Below, piece after piece: positions 33,457-45,774 of a stretch of 64,000 nucleotides of DNA. Under the pieces are notes generated by a model, which was not told where the DNA came from, did no database searches, and saw nothing but the letters and a program-made list of their open reading frames with translations. Positions within the stretch are counted from its first letter, which is position 1, and each line of letters opens with the position of its first letter. The stretch lies in assembly GCF_009389715.1 (NCBI RefSeq), contig NC_052401.1, positions 3,135,530 to 3,199,529 of the forward strand. Reading direction: 5' to 3'. Origin of the DNA: Phoenix dactylifera (taxonomy: Eukaryota; Streptophyta; Magnoliopsida; Arecales; Arecaceae). The translations under genes and the position numbers were made by a program.

Positions 33457-35300
33457 GTATGAAAGCTTGGATTTCAAGAACTTTCCTTTTTTTTCTTCTT
33501 CTAAGTTCGAGTCCGATAATTTCTCACCTGGTTGATGGTTAATTTCGGAATCAAGAGTCTTTTTTTGCTTAGTGGTTTAATCCGAATCGAAGTTTTGTTA
33601 TGATTGATGGTTTTCTTGAGATAAGGAGTTTTCTTGGTGTATTTCATGCATTCTAGTCTCTTTCTTGAAAGAATTCTCCATATCCACTGTTTCATGATGG
33701 ATATTCTTGTTTTTTATAGAAAATTACAGATATTTTTTTCTTCGCCGGACCGCCCTACTTCTCTTTCTTTCTCGGATTCTATTTCCTTTTTTTCTCTTAT
33801 TTTTTTCGGTTTTTGACATTGATAGCCGTCGTCTTCTGGGTGATTGGAGAGACGATCATGGCCGCTAGATTAGATCGCCGTTATATCTCGTTCGTCCGAT
33901 CTTGATCGGATGGCTGTCGTTAGTCAGTCCATAGCTCTCGCCCTGTTATTATCTCGTTCTGTTTTTTTTTGATCTTTTTGCTCTTCGGGAACAGAATAAT
34001 CTAACGTGGGGCCCGTCCCCTCGACGTCAAACGCATAAAAATTTCTATACGGACTCGCCTCTACCGTCCATGGCGTCCGACGTGGAAAACAGAACGGCGG
34101 ATCGGAGACCGCACGGAAATTTAATACGCGCATTTAGAAATTGTTTATCGGCAAGCGCCTCAGGTTAATCCCTCAACAATTACAACTTTTTCCTGTTTAG
34201 GGATTAAGAAAGAATTCTGGTGTTATCCATCTGCTTGTTTTGGTGTTAAATCGGGTTAAATTTTACAGAGCAGGCCCATTCCACTGTCCGCATGGCCCAC
34301 TACCACCTCAACCATTTTTTTTTTTTATAAAAAAGAAACTTGAAAATGAACCAATTCTTTGTTGTTTTAAAAGCCATTTAAAATCTTGATTGTAGGTGCA
34401 TCCATTATTAATGTGATAATTGATTATGTGGAATATAGAATTATCTATGATTCAATATAAACAGAGATTTAGAATATGACTTGATTGGTCATATAATGGA
34501 TACTACGTGTCTTCTTAGTTAGAAATTTCATATTCGGTATTCAAATAAAAAAGCCATGCTGTTGGTCATGATATTTCCACCTTAAATGCACATGAACCAA
34601 AATTTAGTAGCTATTGATTCTTCTTAACTACAAATCATGTGCAATTACTATACATGTCCTTAAATATTTGTTTATTACCAGTTGATGCATAAGCGAAGTA
34701 ACTTTATTTTACCTTTTTTGACAATCTAGTATGATGTATATTGTGATCAATTGTATGAACTCTCAATTTTGAATGGCCCATAGTGTTATGCACATTGATA
34801 GGTCTCAAGGTCATTATAGGATTTAACTCATCTATTTGCCAAGATTATTGAGTTATAGACAATAGATACAAAAATTTATATGTCGAAAAGATTCATAACA
34901 CTTTATTAAATTAAACACTTTGAGCTATTTCTTTCAAAAACCTTGATGATATATATATAGCTAATTTATCTTTCTTCTATGCTTGATGGAGAATGGCAGG
35001 TATTTATATTCATTCTCCATGACTTCCTTGCGTGGTACTTTCATTGTATATCACATCCCATTTTTCATCCAGAAACACTTATTTAAAAATAGCAGTTTTT
35101 ATGCTACACTTTACGTGATTGACAGCATATGCAGTTTATATTCTTTTTTGTGCCATGCTATTAGCCGGTATAAAAAGTTGGTGTAAACTTAAAATCTCCC
35201 CCATCTCAGCATCTCTTTGATGTTTTATTATCTAGTTTCTTAAAAGAGATATTTTACTTGGCATTTTAATTTGTTTTTTTCCCTGTTTGTTTCCATTAAG
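33457..35300. other. No coding sequence seen (possible long 5' intron)
   Basis: If the promoter at 33,321 belonged to the DnaJ-X relic, this would be its 5' intron minus the lost J-domain exons. From 34,245 onward the sequence is part of the left inverted-repeat arm. Confidence 0.4.
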
Positions 35301-36354
35301 GCTGTACAGAGAGAAAGAGGAGAAAAAATTGCCAAGTTTTCGAGAGATTTCCTTAACCTATATGTTCATGGTGACAAGGAGGGATTCTTTCATCGTGCAG
35401 AAGCTGAAGCAAAGCGACTTTCTAACACTGGTTGTTGTCCCAACCTTTATAACAGACATGAAATGGTAATGATTTTCTGTTTGATTGGATTTATGTTCTT
35501 GTTATCTTGCTATATATACTACTATCTGGAGCTCTTTACCAAATCAAGACCACAGATTCAGCCTTTCTTTTTTAAACCAACAACCTTTCATCTACTCTTA
35601 ACCATTTTCATCTGGGCTCGGTACTGTCATTAGATGGATCTGTTCAGAAGAAAATTGATGTCAACATGTCTAATTGTATATTTCAGTCTTGGTCTCGATT
35701 TTGTGCTTATTTGAGTAGAATTTTAGAAGGCTGAACCTTTTTCCCCAATATTATTAACCATGACCCAATGCAAGCCCTAGTTCTAAGTTCTATGTTGCTC
35801 CTTCATATTTTAAATAATTCATACTCATGTCACCCATATTGCATGTGGACAAGTGATATGTATATAGTCTGAAATGATGGACATATGCTTCAATTTTTTT
35901 CTTCCTTGTGTTGCAAATACAGCTTTTGGAGTAAATATTCTACACACCATTGGCTATGTGTATGCAAGACAAGCAGCAAAAGAGCTTGGGAAGAATGTCT
36001 TGTATCTAGGGGTGCCATTTTTGACAGAATGGGTGTGAACCAAATGCCATTTTTGGAAATCACAAATTACTGCAGCAAAAGTTTTACTTTGAAGTGTTTT
36101 GTCTTGGAAAGCTGTTATAACTTTGGAACGTATTCCTACTTATTTGACTGGTATGCTGGAAAAAAAATGGCCCAGGTGCTTTGCAATTGTTGCAACTGCA
36201 AGAAGACATCTGCTGCCAAATCAACAAAGTTGGTTCTGGTACTGAAAAAGATGTTGAGTTACATGTCCGGATGAACAAGGGCTTGCTGATGAACTCGCTA
36301 TGGAAACTGAATGCAGTAGATATTGAAGTAACACTTTTACATGTATGCCAAATG
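35301..36354 (+). pseudogene. DnaJ-X domain chaperone (DnaJ10-like) fragment
   Basis: Three exon blocks match the C-terminal DnaJ-X domain of plant DnaJ10-type J-proteins. 35301-35430: QRERGEKIAKFSRDFLNLYV, GDKEGFFHRAEAEAKRLSNT. 35923-36035: [37 protein letters not shown]. 36176-36354: ALQLLQLQEDI, LWKLNAVDIEVTLLHVCQM. Introns keep GT-AG borders. The frame meets a stop right after TEWV, the VRDKGH-type linker that normally follows is missing, and no J domain (HPD motif) lies upstream. I call it a pseudogene fragment. The right inverted-repeat arm keeps only slivers of it. Confidence 0.8.
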
Positions 36355-37808
36355 GTATGTTGTAAGGATTTGTTGACTTATGTATGCCTTATAATATAGT
36401 CATGAAATAGAATTATACAGCTGGCATATGAATTTAAAGTTCCCTACTTTTATGCCGAGTTAATGTATGGCCAGAAATTCATCAACTTAACAGCTTGGCT
36501 TATAAACTGAGTGATAGGTAGCATGAAAATCACTAATCTCAAAATATATCCTTAGTGGAGCATGCACTTAGATGCCATCTAATATCAAAAAAATCTTCTT
36601 GAATTTATTTTTATTCTTTAAAGATTGAAAATTTCTCTCACTTTTCATGCTGCTACAATCATTAGCTCATACCTACCAACATCATTATCAAAAATATTGG
36701 AGAAGCAATCATCGTAACATTGGCCTTGGTATTGAAAAACAAGCCTGCATGTCAGGCCACTGTTCACCTTAAGTATATATTGTTAATATACGTGTATAGC
36801 TTCCACTTAATCATTTATATATTGTTGCTAATGATGCGCAGGAAAGCTACTAGTTGTGTTTGGCTTGGTCCACATGTGGCCTTATTTTGATCCCGAGTAT
36901 GAAAGTCTTGCCCGACTTATGAATCTTGCAAGGCCTTCTCTCTCTCAACACCATGGCGCTGGGCACTCACACCCCAGAATGAGACAAAGACCTAAGAGGC
37001 TAAGACTGCAGCTAAGTGAAACTTTTCTTTCAAATCTAATTGGTATGTGGAGAGTAATCTTGTATTAGCCAAAGAAGAAGGGATATATGTCTTGATTACA
37101 GACTATGTTGAGGGTTGTCCATGATACTGGATCAGCCTTGCCCCAAATGATCTAAGCCAGCCTTGTGCGGTACCACAGACATATCTTATAGTATGATACC
37201 AATATAAGTCAATGATTAGCAAATGGCTTCACAGGGGCAAGGTGGATAACATATATCACTTCCACATATAATGGCATGGTCCACTTTGTCAACGTTCATA
37301 GTTTTATTATTTCTCTCGTTTTTTTTTTTGTGTGTGCATGTGTGCGCGCATGCATGTTTGCGAGTATTGCATTTGCATATCTAGTAATCTCGTTTTATTA
37401 CTTGGTTCTTGCAGAGCATGTATAGACAATACTGCCTGCAGTGACTGCACACTGGTTAAGGTAAGCATTATTTAATATTTCCATTCTTTATGAAACAAAG
37501 CTAATGCAAAGATGTCTCTGATGCTCATCTATTGAAGTCTGCCACCCATGTTGGCATCATCCTTTCGATGGATCACCTGAATTCCATGAAAGTGGCTTCT
37601 AGGCGCTAATTTTCCTATAAATGTAAGTTTACATGGCGAATACTTATCTGTTGGCTCAAATTCTCAAATCTTTTCCTTTTGGAAGTGGTGCAGGTACCGA
37701 GCTGTTGGAAGTGGTGCAGGTACCGAGCGACCTGGACCCTAGTGAATGTTAGGAGAGAAATGTGGAATTCCCACCATAATATACTGTTTCAATTATGGAA
37801 CATTTTAG
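36355..37808. other. No gene recognised between the two relics
   Basis: An open frame at 36,856-37,068 has no family features I recognise. A 26-bp tandem duplication containing GGAAGTGGTGCAGGTACCGA lies at 37,680-37,731. Confidence 0.4.
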
Positions 37809-38590
37809 GAGAGAAACAGAAACCTCTTGAAAAATATGCTGGAGAAAGGACCATTGCCTGGCTTGATAAAGTAAGAAACTCAAATGATTCACTGTCAACT
37901 TCAAAAATTCATCTCAACATGCAACGGGTAATGCAAAACAATGCTGCTGTTTTTCGAACTCAAGAAACACTAGGAGAAGGTAAGCTGAAGTAAAATTAAG
38001 TTTTTGTTTCCTTTCAGGTTTTGCTGTGTAATTTTCCTCATTGTTTATGGGATCTCTGTCATTATGATGACGATATATTTCTACCCATATGAGCATTAGT
38101 AGTTACTAGAGGAGTGACTGACATTTTCTTCTGGTGAATTTGGTGGGCTGCTTACAGTTTTCTGAATTTCATTTTAGGTTGTCAGTTAATTGACAAAGCA
38201 TGGGAGAGTTTTCATGATGTCAAAATTTGTGATCGGAGTTTGATATGGTAGTTTTTCAATTCATGCTGTCAGTGATGTCTTTTCATTGTTTCCAATTACT
38301 TTAATTGGTATCTAATTACTTGGTATGGTTGCAGGAATTCTGAATTAATATAAACAGTAGAGCTGGAAAATCTTCTAATAAATGCATGTATAACTACGCA
38401 CTCAGCTGAGGCAAGGAAGGAGAGTAGAGGAGCTCATGCTCGTGAAGATTTTACGGTCAGATTTACTTTCTGCAGGGAATAAAAACTTATCACTTCTTTC
38501 CCTTCCTGATTAATTTCTTTGACATGGTGCTTCTACATTCCTTTTCTGCAGAAAAGAGATGATGAGAACTGGTTGAAACATTCACTAGGG
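37809..38590 (+). pseudogene. Succinate dehydrogenase flavoprotein (SDH1) C-terminal fragment
   Basis: Four exon blocks match the C-terminal third of the mitochondrial complex II flavoprotein. 37809-37979: EKQKPLEKYAGERTIAWLDK, RLNMQRVMQNNAAVF-type block (HLNMQRVMQNNAAVFRTQET). 38178-38247: CQLIDKAWESFHDVK, DRSLIW. 38335-38455: NSELI, stop, [33 protein letters not shown]. 38552-38590: KRDDENWLKHSLG. Splice borders are GT-AG and phases fit, so it came from genomic DNA. A stop replaces E in the third block. The N-terminal FAD domain is absent and the final block with the protein's C-terminus is not found. It is dead. Confidence 0.85.
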
Positions 38591-40690
38591 TCAGTATCTA
38601 TTATCTCCTATCTGACATTAGCATCTCCAAAGCTTACATTGCTTCCGATGGCAGATGGTTGGTGCACCTTAGGCTCAAAAAGGCACTCTGATCGCTATAT
38701 CGAAAACATCCCTTTCCTCGAATATTCAGGCCTCTCCCTATGGCCCCAGTCTGCCCCACCCCGCCGCCACTTCTTTGGACCCTAATATCAATGGGTAATA
38801 GATTCTAGGGGCATGGCGGCGGCGGTAGAACAGTCCATGCAGAGCCATTTGCAGAAATGGTTCTGACAACTGATTGGATTGCATAATTTGCTTTTTCTTT
38901 GCTTTTGGTTGTGGGCTGAACGCAGCGTTCCATGTGACGGATCGGCTAGAAAGAAAAACAAATGGATTGAAGACCATGGAGTACATTCAGAAGGTATGGC
39001 ACTGCCCTCATTTTTCTTTTCTTTTGTTTTCTTTTTTCCTATCAATTGATATTACCACAGTTGACGGCATAAGATATATGTTTCTTTTAGCTGCTGTAGC
39101 GGATAGAGAGCCTAGATTGATATACTTATTGAAGTAATTAAGTGGGTTCCTTGGAGATCTTGAGGGCCTTTAGGACATAAGTGACCAAGTTAATAACAGT
39201 TTTGTTTTTATCACATGGTATTTGGTTTTAGTGATTGTCTTGGTGAATTTTGTCATCAAATATATGGAAAGGAACATGAGGTGCGCGGCCTTAACAGAGT
39301 AGTAGCCTTGTGGCCTCTCACTTTGTGTCGAGGATTGGCAGAAAATACATATTCTTGCTTAGAGAACTTTTTCTGTTAGAAACTTTGATGTCTTGATTAT
39401 TTCAGTAAATTATATATAGCTTTTTTAGCAGTCTGTCATGACTAATTTAATGAACCAAAGAGATAGCAACTCAATGGCCGACTCCTGATACAGTTGGGTC
39501 ACTTCTCAGTGGTAATTATTGAATAGATGGTTATAGCACTTATCCGGTAGAACAAAATCTCCAAATGGCCCCAGAATGCCAGAATCACCATCTCACACCT
39601 TACCTATAAGTTCATTTCCTATTAAGTATTTAAGCTCTAGATGCAATTTTGAAGCTGTAGTCCTAATACTAATAAAGCAGAGGACCTAACTAAAAAGAAA
39701 CAAGCTGTCTGTCTTGATGCAATACATTCAGTTGGAATTTAGCTTCCACCTTGATGTTGTGTCAGTGGATATTGTATAATCAATCAACATTGAAGGATAA
39801 AAGGTTCTTGATATTAACATATAACATTTGGAAAATAAAAAAAAAGGAGAAAAGAGGATAACCACAATATGATATGTAACGCAGTAAACTAAAGCTAAAA
39901 CTATACCTATTAAATCTTGAACTACATACCCAGTTAAATTTAATATGTTGATCTGCTACACTATTTTATTGATCTTGTTCTCTCTTTGCTGTGTTCCCTT
40001 TAAAATTGTAATAAATTTATTAGTACTCATTTTTAAGTCGAGGTATATTAAATAGACCAAAAGATGATGTGGCACTAATTATGTTGGGAATGATACTTCG
40101 AATTGTTTACCGTGCCAGCCCAAACCGATTGATAGGAGACATACCATCCATATTGATTCGGTATTAGTTCTCTGAAAACATCCAAGCTCTTTATAAGTCT
40201 ACTGTAAACAACTGGTCATAAGTTTGGAGTTAATTCTGCTTGTTTGGATATCTCTTGCTTCACGTCATCACATCTGTGCCAATATTATGATTGTTTTCTT
40301 TGGCATGAAAAAACATGCAAGGACCGCCAACCAGACATTTTCATTAAATTAACTGGCTTCAGATGTTATATCTGAGATAAAAATTGATAGGTAGACCCTT
40401 TTTCAACTATACATACTGCTGATACATTGGCATCTTTAAATCTAATAGAAATGTTACAAAACAAAAGAAACAGGCTTCAATCAGAGAATGAAAACAATTG
40501 GCAGTCGACTGAAATTGACTTATGTCAAAACTGTACGGTGTTGAAGTTAAAAGATAATTACTCTTCCATATCCAAGCATGTACATAGTAGATTTATCACT
40601 TCTTACTCATCGCTGGCTTTGGCATTCAAAGTCATCATCCATATCATAAGCTAGATTATATTTTTGTCTCTGAGATTCCTGGATTCAGTG
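38591..40690. other. No gene recognised; left inverted-repeat arm
   Basis: 38,950-39,000 could be a short exon (LKTMEYIQK before a GT), kept in the right arm near 58,750-58,800, but I cannot name it. The rest is intergenic-like sequence mirrored at 48,300-49,130 and 58,360-58,700. Confidence 0.4.
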
Positions 40691-40812
40691 ACAAACAGAG
40701 AGAGAGGGGGGAGAGAGAGAAAGGTTGAAGGCCATTGACGGGGTCCTTGGAGAGCCCCAGATCTTATGACGGACTAAGAGAGAGTTGGGGAGAGAGAGGG
40801 GGAGAGACTTAC

Positions 40813-40851
40813 TTGGGGGAGCTCATCGTCGTCGTCGTACAATGGTGGCAT
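40813..40851 (-). other. Possible first coding exon, mirrored in both arms
   Basis: The minus strand reads ATG then PPLYDDDDELPQ up to a strong donor GTAAGTCTC. The GC-richer upstream sequence looks like a leader. The mirror copy on the plus strand at 48,053-48,091 reads MPPLYNDDDEV and keeps the donor. No downstream exon is recognised in either arm. Confidence 0.35.
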
Positions 40852-43688
40852 CGACTCACGAGGATGGAGGCAGCCAGGGTTAGGATTTCGAAATCATTCG
40901 AGCTTCGATCAGAGGAGGGGCATTGTTTATATCCTGAACTGAATCAATGAATCATGCCAGTAATCGACCAATCCGATTTGGTATGCCGTGAATTAGCTAG
41001 TTCGGCATGATGTAGCTAACCATGGTCTAATTTGCGAAGATCAAAAAATGCAAAATTTAAACTATTAAATATGAAGAAAATAGAATCTTCTAGGGCTCTT
41101 GTGTTTTTAGCACATTTTAGATATTCAGATTTGTTAATTCTCTGCTTTTGTGCTAGTTAAATACATACAAATTTTTATGTTTTGAATTTCCAAAAGTATG
41201 ATATATTGATATGTCACAATATAGGGATATAAATTGGCTCATCTTTTTAGGATAGTTGCAACTTGCAATAGTTCTTGAAATACTACTCCAAGTAAATGGT
41301 AAAGAACATTTTAGTGCTTCAATTAATCATTTACCCTTTTTAAGAGAGTAAACCCAACATGTTAACAATCTTTATTTCAATTCAAGTGGATACATAAGAA
41401 ATCATAACAATGATGAAAGCAAGCAAACCTTATTCCAACAACATGCGTTGTGCTACACTGAAGTTTTAACTATTGATGCTGATGGAGGTGCTAATTACCA
41501 ACCATCATGGTACATGTTGTCCAAATTGTCACGTCTTGCATCATGCACCAAAAAAAATTTAAAAACTCTTTTTAAAGTACAAGTTTAAAAAAGTATTAAA
41601 TTATTGTCGGGTCGAGTACTAATATGGGGTACTAGTTTTAGGCCAACATAATAGTATGTGCCAACTGACTGTATGTTGCCGACACTTAAAACCATAGTTT
41701 CACCATCTAGTACTATCGTGATTATGTCCCCTCGAACCCTTTTAATGAATCTTATTCCAATAACTCGATTTCACTCACATGTTATAGTCTCGCAATTCCC
41801 CTCCCCCCTCCCGAGAATGGAGTGTTTCTATCCTTTCTTGCAAAAGAAAAAATCATAATAGCAAAATCATTAACTCTTTAAAACCTAGGATTTCTAGTAC
41901 TATTTCAACTCCATGAATCTGCTGGACTCCCTTATCTCCACTAGGTGCATGCAACCTAATTGCTGTATAGCATTTTGATCAATAAAGCACAACATGATCT
42001 CATTTGTAAATATGTTATCTTCCTTTATGCCTTTGCTCCAAATTTGCATTTGCACATCGTTAACCTGCTCATTTTGTTGGAAACATATGTTTCAAGTTTA
42101 CCCAATCATTATGTGGCTGGGGTGTCGTTTGCACATTTTTAAATTTTTTAAATTTCCTCTCGTGGTTTGACCATGAATTGGGTCAGTTAGAGGATTACCT
42201 GGTTCTTTTTCACGCCTCACTTAAGAGGACTTAACAAATATGCAAGTGATTATAAGGACAAGAATAATAGCTGAAGCAAATCAAAGACAAAAATTAAAGG
42301 AAAGAAAGCAAATACACTGACTTAATTCGATCATAACTCATACATCCTTGATGACATAATTGATTGAGAGCACCAATCTTGCTCTTCCTCAAAACTGTTG
42401 GCATGTATTTGTTATATTTTAGCCTTTAAGGCTTCTCCATGATTTATAGTTAAACAGCTTTGACTATCAAAGCATTCTTAAGGTTATTTTCGTATTTTAT
42501 CCTGCCTTGGTTTTCACTTCTTTAATACTTTGGGGGATGGCCTGATCTTGAACCTTTTTCACTTTCCTTTAAATTCTGACTTAGGTGTACATGTTAGGTG
42601 AATAGTGTAAGAACCCTATATGCATACAAATTGCTAAAGTAGCTCTAGAGAAAAGGGGGTTTTTGTCAGTAATCCCAATATATTTGAATATGACCGTGTG
42701 CCATGATAAATATGAATAATGATAGTTCTATTCAAGTTTTCCTTTATGCATCATTAAAGCTTGGTTATTTTTCAATAAGAATTCCAAATAGGATTCTTAG
42801 GCACTTGAATATCGGATATTTTTGCTAAAGCTTCATGCATGAATTCTTGCATGCCTGTTGGAGATTCATACCCATGCACATTTTGAATCAAGATATTTAA
42901 TTTAGTTTAAAGGGTACATGTGAGGCCACCCTTGACTACATATTGCAGATCTATTGATTTTGTGATACATATTAGAAATGTTGTGATCATAAAAAAATAT
43001 CTTTGAGATAATTAAGGTACTTGACCAAAAACCCATTAACTCCTGAAGAATTGCTGTGTACCGGAAATTACAAGTGATTGAAGTATTCGGAAATATTATG
43101 CAATCAAAATATATGAACAATTACTGTCAGTCCTTAATGATATATTTTTTTTTCAACTTTATCTTTTAAATGATTGCGGTTTTGAAGTATTAACTAGTAG
43201 GGCAAAAGCAAGTGGTTTTGTGTCTGTATTCTTTCAATCAAAATGTAAATTAACCCAACCACTCTAGCATGTAATGATGGTCTCTTATAGTATGGTTGCT
43301 GATCAGTCTGACATTGAAAGACATAAAGGAGATATGATGTTTATACCTATTGATACATGATCCTCTCATAGACAGGGATCCATGCCATATTGTTGTATAT
43401 CAAATAGCATGTATTTAAGTACTTGTAGTTAAAAGCTCGTCGTTGGATCTTGGGCCAGATTGGCCGGTCCGCCCCACGATGTGCACCGGCCTTCTTATCC
43501 CTTCTGCCGGCGATGCTCTCATGTCCTTAACTGGACGGGTCGTGCCTCCAGCGCCGTTACTTTGAGAAATTAGAGTGCTCAAAGCAAGCCCATGCTCAGA
43601 AAATCCATTAATTTATGGTACTGATAATGGTGTTATCATCGGAATGGAACTTGCACATTTTAGGTGATAGATTAATGGATTTTCTGAG

Positions 43689-43737
43689 TGTATATCCTTC
43701 AAATATGCAAAATTGTATGAATACCCTTGCAAAGTTG

Positions 43738-43784
<47 letters not shown>

Positions 43785-43990
43785 AATATTTTTTGCATAT
43801 CTAACTATTAAAACTATTTCAGTCATTTCAATTTTAAACCTCTCATTTCATAACAACACTAGATGGCGTAGGTACATATGATGAAAAAATAAAAAAATAT
43901 ATGCGCAAAAAAGTATTTATGAGGGCATATAAACAAATAGCAACTTTGTAAAGGTATTCACTCAAATTCGAATATTAAAAAGCATATACA
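43689..43990. mobile_element. AT-rich MITE/foldback element with ~60-bp inverted ends
   Basis: The left end TGTATATCCTTCAAATATGC to GCAAAGTTGCTATTTATATA is matched, inverted, by AAATAGCAACTTTGTAAAGG to AAAAAGCATATACA at the right end. An (AT)n run lies inside at 43,743-43,781. Partial copies of the same family occur at 15,961-16,210, 26,600-26,900, 31,920-32,170 and 32,610-32,800. The hAT element interrupts its right tip. Confidence 0.6.
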
Positions 43991-44854
43991 TAGGGGTGCA
44001 AATGGGTCGGGTCGGGTCTTGAGTGATCCCGACCTGACCTGATTTTTTATTCGGGTCCTAATTTTGGACCCAGACCCGACCTGGTTGAAGATCGGGTCGG
44101 GTCGGGTCCGATTCGGGTCCGGGTCTGGTCCGATTCTGGTTCGGGTCGGATCGGGTTCGGGTTCGAATCAGGTCCAATTTTTTATGCTTTTGGAAAAAAA
44201 TTTGGGCAAATCTAATTTGGTCATATCATAATTATGAGGTGCTGGGTGACCCATGACTCGAAAGACTTGGTAAGTCATGGGTGACCTTGAGTTAGAACAG
44301 GTGACCCATGACTAACTAAGTCGGTCTACAAGCCAAATGTCATACCACGCTATTTTTTATCTATATGACTGATTGGACGGAACTTGGTGTCACCCAGCTC
44401 CACTCTCACGAGGACAAAAAAAAATCCCAGACCGTCTTCCAAAACTCAATTCCATTGCAGAAAACTGGCACATGACCCATTTTCAGTTTAGTGTTCCCTC
44501 ACTTTCGCCCTTCAAACGTTAAAAGAAACAAAAGCCCAAAAACAGAAGGAAAAAAAAAAAAGCCAGCTACCGAGACACTAGAGATATCAACAGTGTAATA
44601 GATTGAGAGAGAATCCTGACGGGCCGAGTGTTCCCTCACTTTTCCTTCTTTTTTTTTCTCTCTTTCTCTTCGGATTCATTCGGGTCGGGTCGGGTCCGTT
44701 CGGTAAACCCAGACCCGACCTAGAAAATGAATCGGGTCCAATTTTAGGATCCGACCCGGACCCGTGGGGCCTAAAATTCTGGTCGGATCGGGTCTACGCG
44801 GGTCGGGTCGGGTCGGGTTGGGTCATGGGTTGACCCGACCCGTTTGCAGCCTTA
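43991..44854. mobile_element. Non-autonomous hAT-type DNA transposon (864 bp)
   Basis: It starts TAGGGGTGCAAATGGGTCGG and ends CCGACCCGTTTGCAGCCTTA, which are imperfect inverted ends. It is flanked by a perfect 8-bp duplication CATATACA at 43,983-43,990 and 44,855-44,862, the size expected of hAT elements. Both ends carry arrays of GGGTC/GACCC. There is no transposase reading frame. The perfect target duplication suggests a fairly recent insertion. Confidence 0.85.
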
Positions 44855-45716
44855 CATATACATGACAAAAACCCTAAATTGATTGTTATGCAAGAAGAAA
44901 AGACCACTGGAAACTCAAGAATTTGCTCAATGTAACAGCCCGTACAAGTTTCTTTAGATATTCCAAGAATTCTAAGGAACATCGGATGATACAAAAGAAG
45001 GGCAGGATCAATCTGTTTATAACTGTCCTCTTCCTCTTAGATGTAGCTTCGATATTCAGCAAACAAATATTGTAGATTACACTTCAAATCTGCCATACAT
45101 GCTTCAGATAACATCAGAAAAGGATCATTGAAAAGGTGCTTTACATCCGCGTCTAATAACTCATTGTTTCCCAGCACTACTACCCCAGATGACAAGCTAT
45201 CTGAAAGTTAAGCTCCAGAATGTTGCTGGCTAAAAATGATCAAAGAGAGGGCACTGCATCAGAAATTGTGTGTAAAATTAAGCTTATCGGGTAAAATAAA
45301 AACTAATGTAAGTTTCAAGTCAGGATTAAAAATTTTCTAGCATTAAGCAAGATGTTTAGGAAGAGTCCATGGAGATTAAAGTCATCCTGCTGCAGGTAGC
45401 AGCTGTGGTGAAAGAACTATATCCAAATTCTAGGAATCTAATAGATTTCAGAAATGTTCTTGTGAAGTCTTGGTCTATTTGATACACAACAATATGGCAT
45501 AGATCCCTATCTAGGGGAGGACCATGTATCAATAGATATCTCCTTTATGTCTTTCAATGTCAGACTGATCAGCAACCATACTATAAGAGATCATCGTTAC
45601 ATGCCAGAGCAGTTGGGTTAGTTTACATTTTGATTGAAAGAATATCGACATAAAACCACTGCTTTAGCCCTACTAGTTAATACTTCAAAACTGTAATCAT
45701 TTAAAAGATAAAGTTG

Positions 45717-45718
<2 letters not shown>

Positions 45719-45772
<54 letters not shown>
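45719..45772. repeat. (AT)n microsatellite in the right arm
   Basis: About 27 AT repeats. The left-arm counterpart near 43,140 has only a short T-rich tract. Confidence 0.9.

Positions 45773-45774
<2 letters not shown>

Larger units (their letters stand above)
34245..43412. repeat. Large inverted repeat, left arm
   Basis: Its reverse complement appears at 45,478-60,084. Anchors: the GTTAAATCGGGTTAAA region near 34,250 with 60,065-60,080; the block at 34,905-35,020 with 59,400-59,520; 35,640-35,860 with 59,060-59,280; 38,960-39,120 with 58,640-58,790; 39,670-39,800 with 58,390-58,520; and 39,830-43,412 with 45,478-49,130. By eye, arms are about 85-90% identical. The right arm has lost several kilobases between these anchors and gained a 9.2 kb LTR block. 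Confidence 0.9.
43413..45477. other. Spacer of the large inverted repeat
   Basis: 2.07 kb separates the arms. It contains a foldback-type AT-rich element (43,689-43,990), a hAT element (43,991-44,854) and unassigned sequence at 43,413-43,688 and 44,863-45,477. Confidence 0.8.

Noticed and set aside
36856-37068. Short frame between the DnaJ-X and SDH1 relics
   Set aside because: Does not match either gene or any family I know.
38738-39137. Frames near the end of the SDH1 relic
   Set aside because: Do not match the SDH1 C-terminus. Only a possible micro-exon (LKTMEYIQK) is notable.
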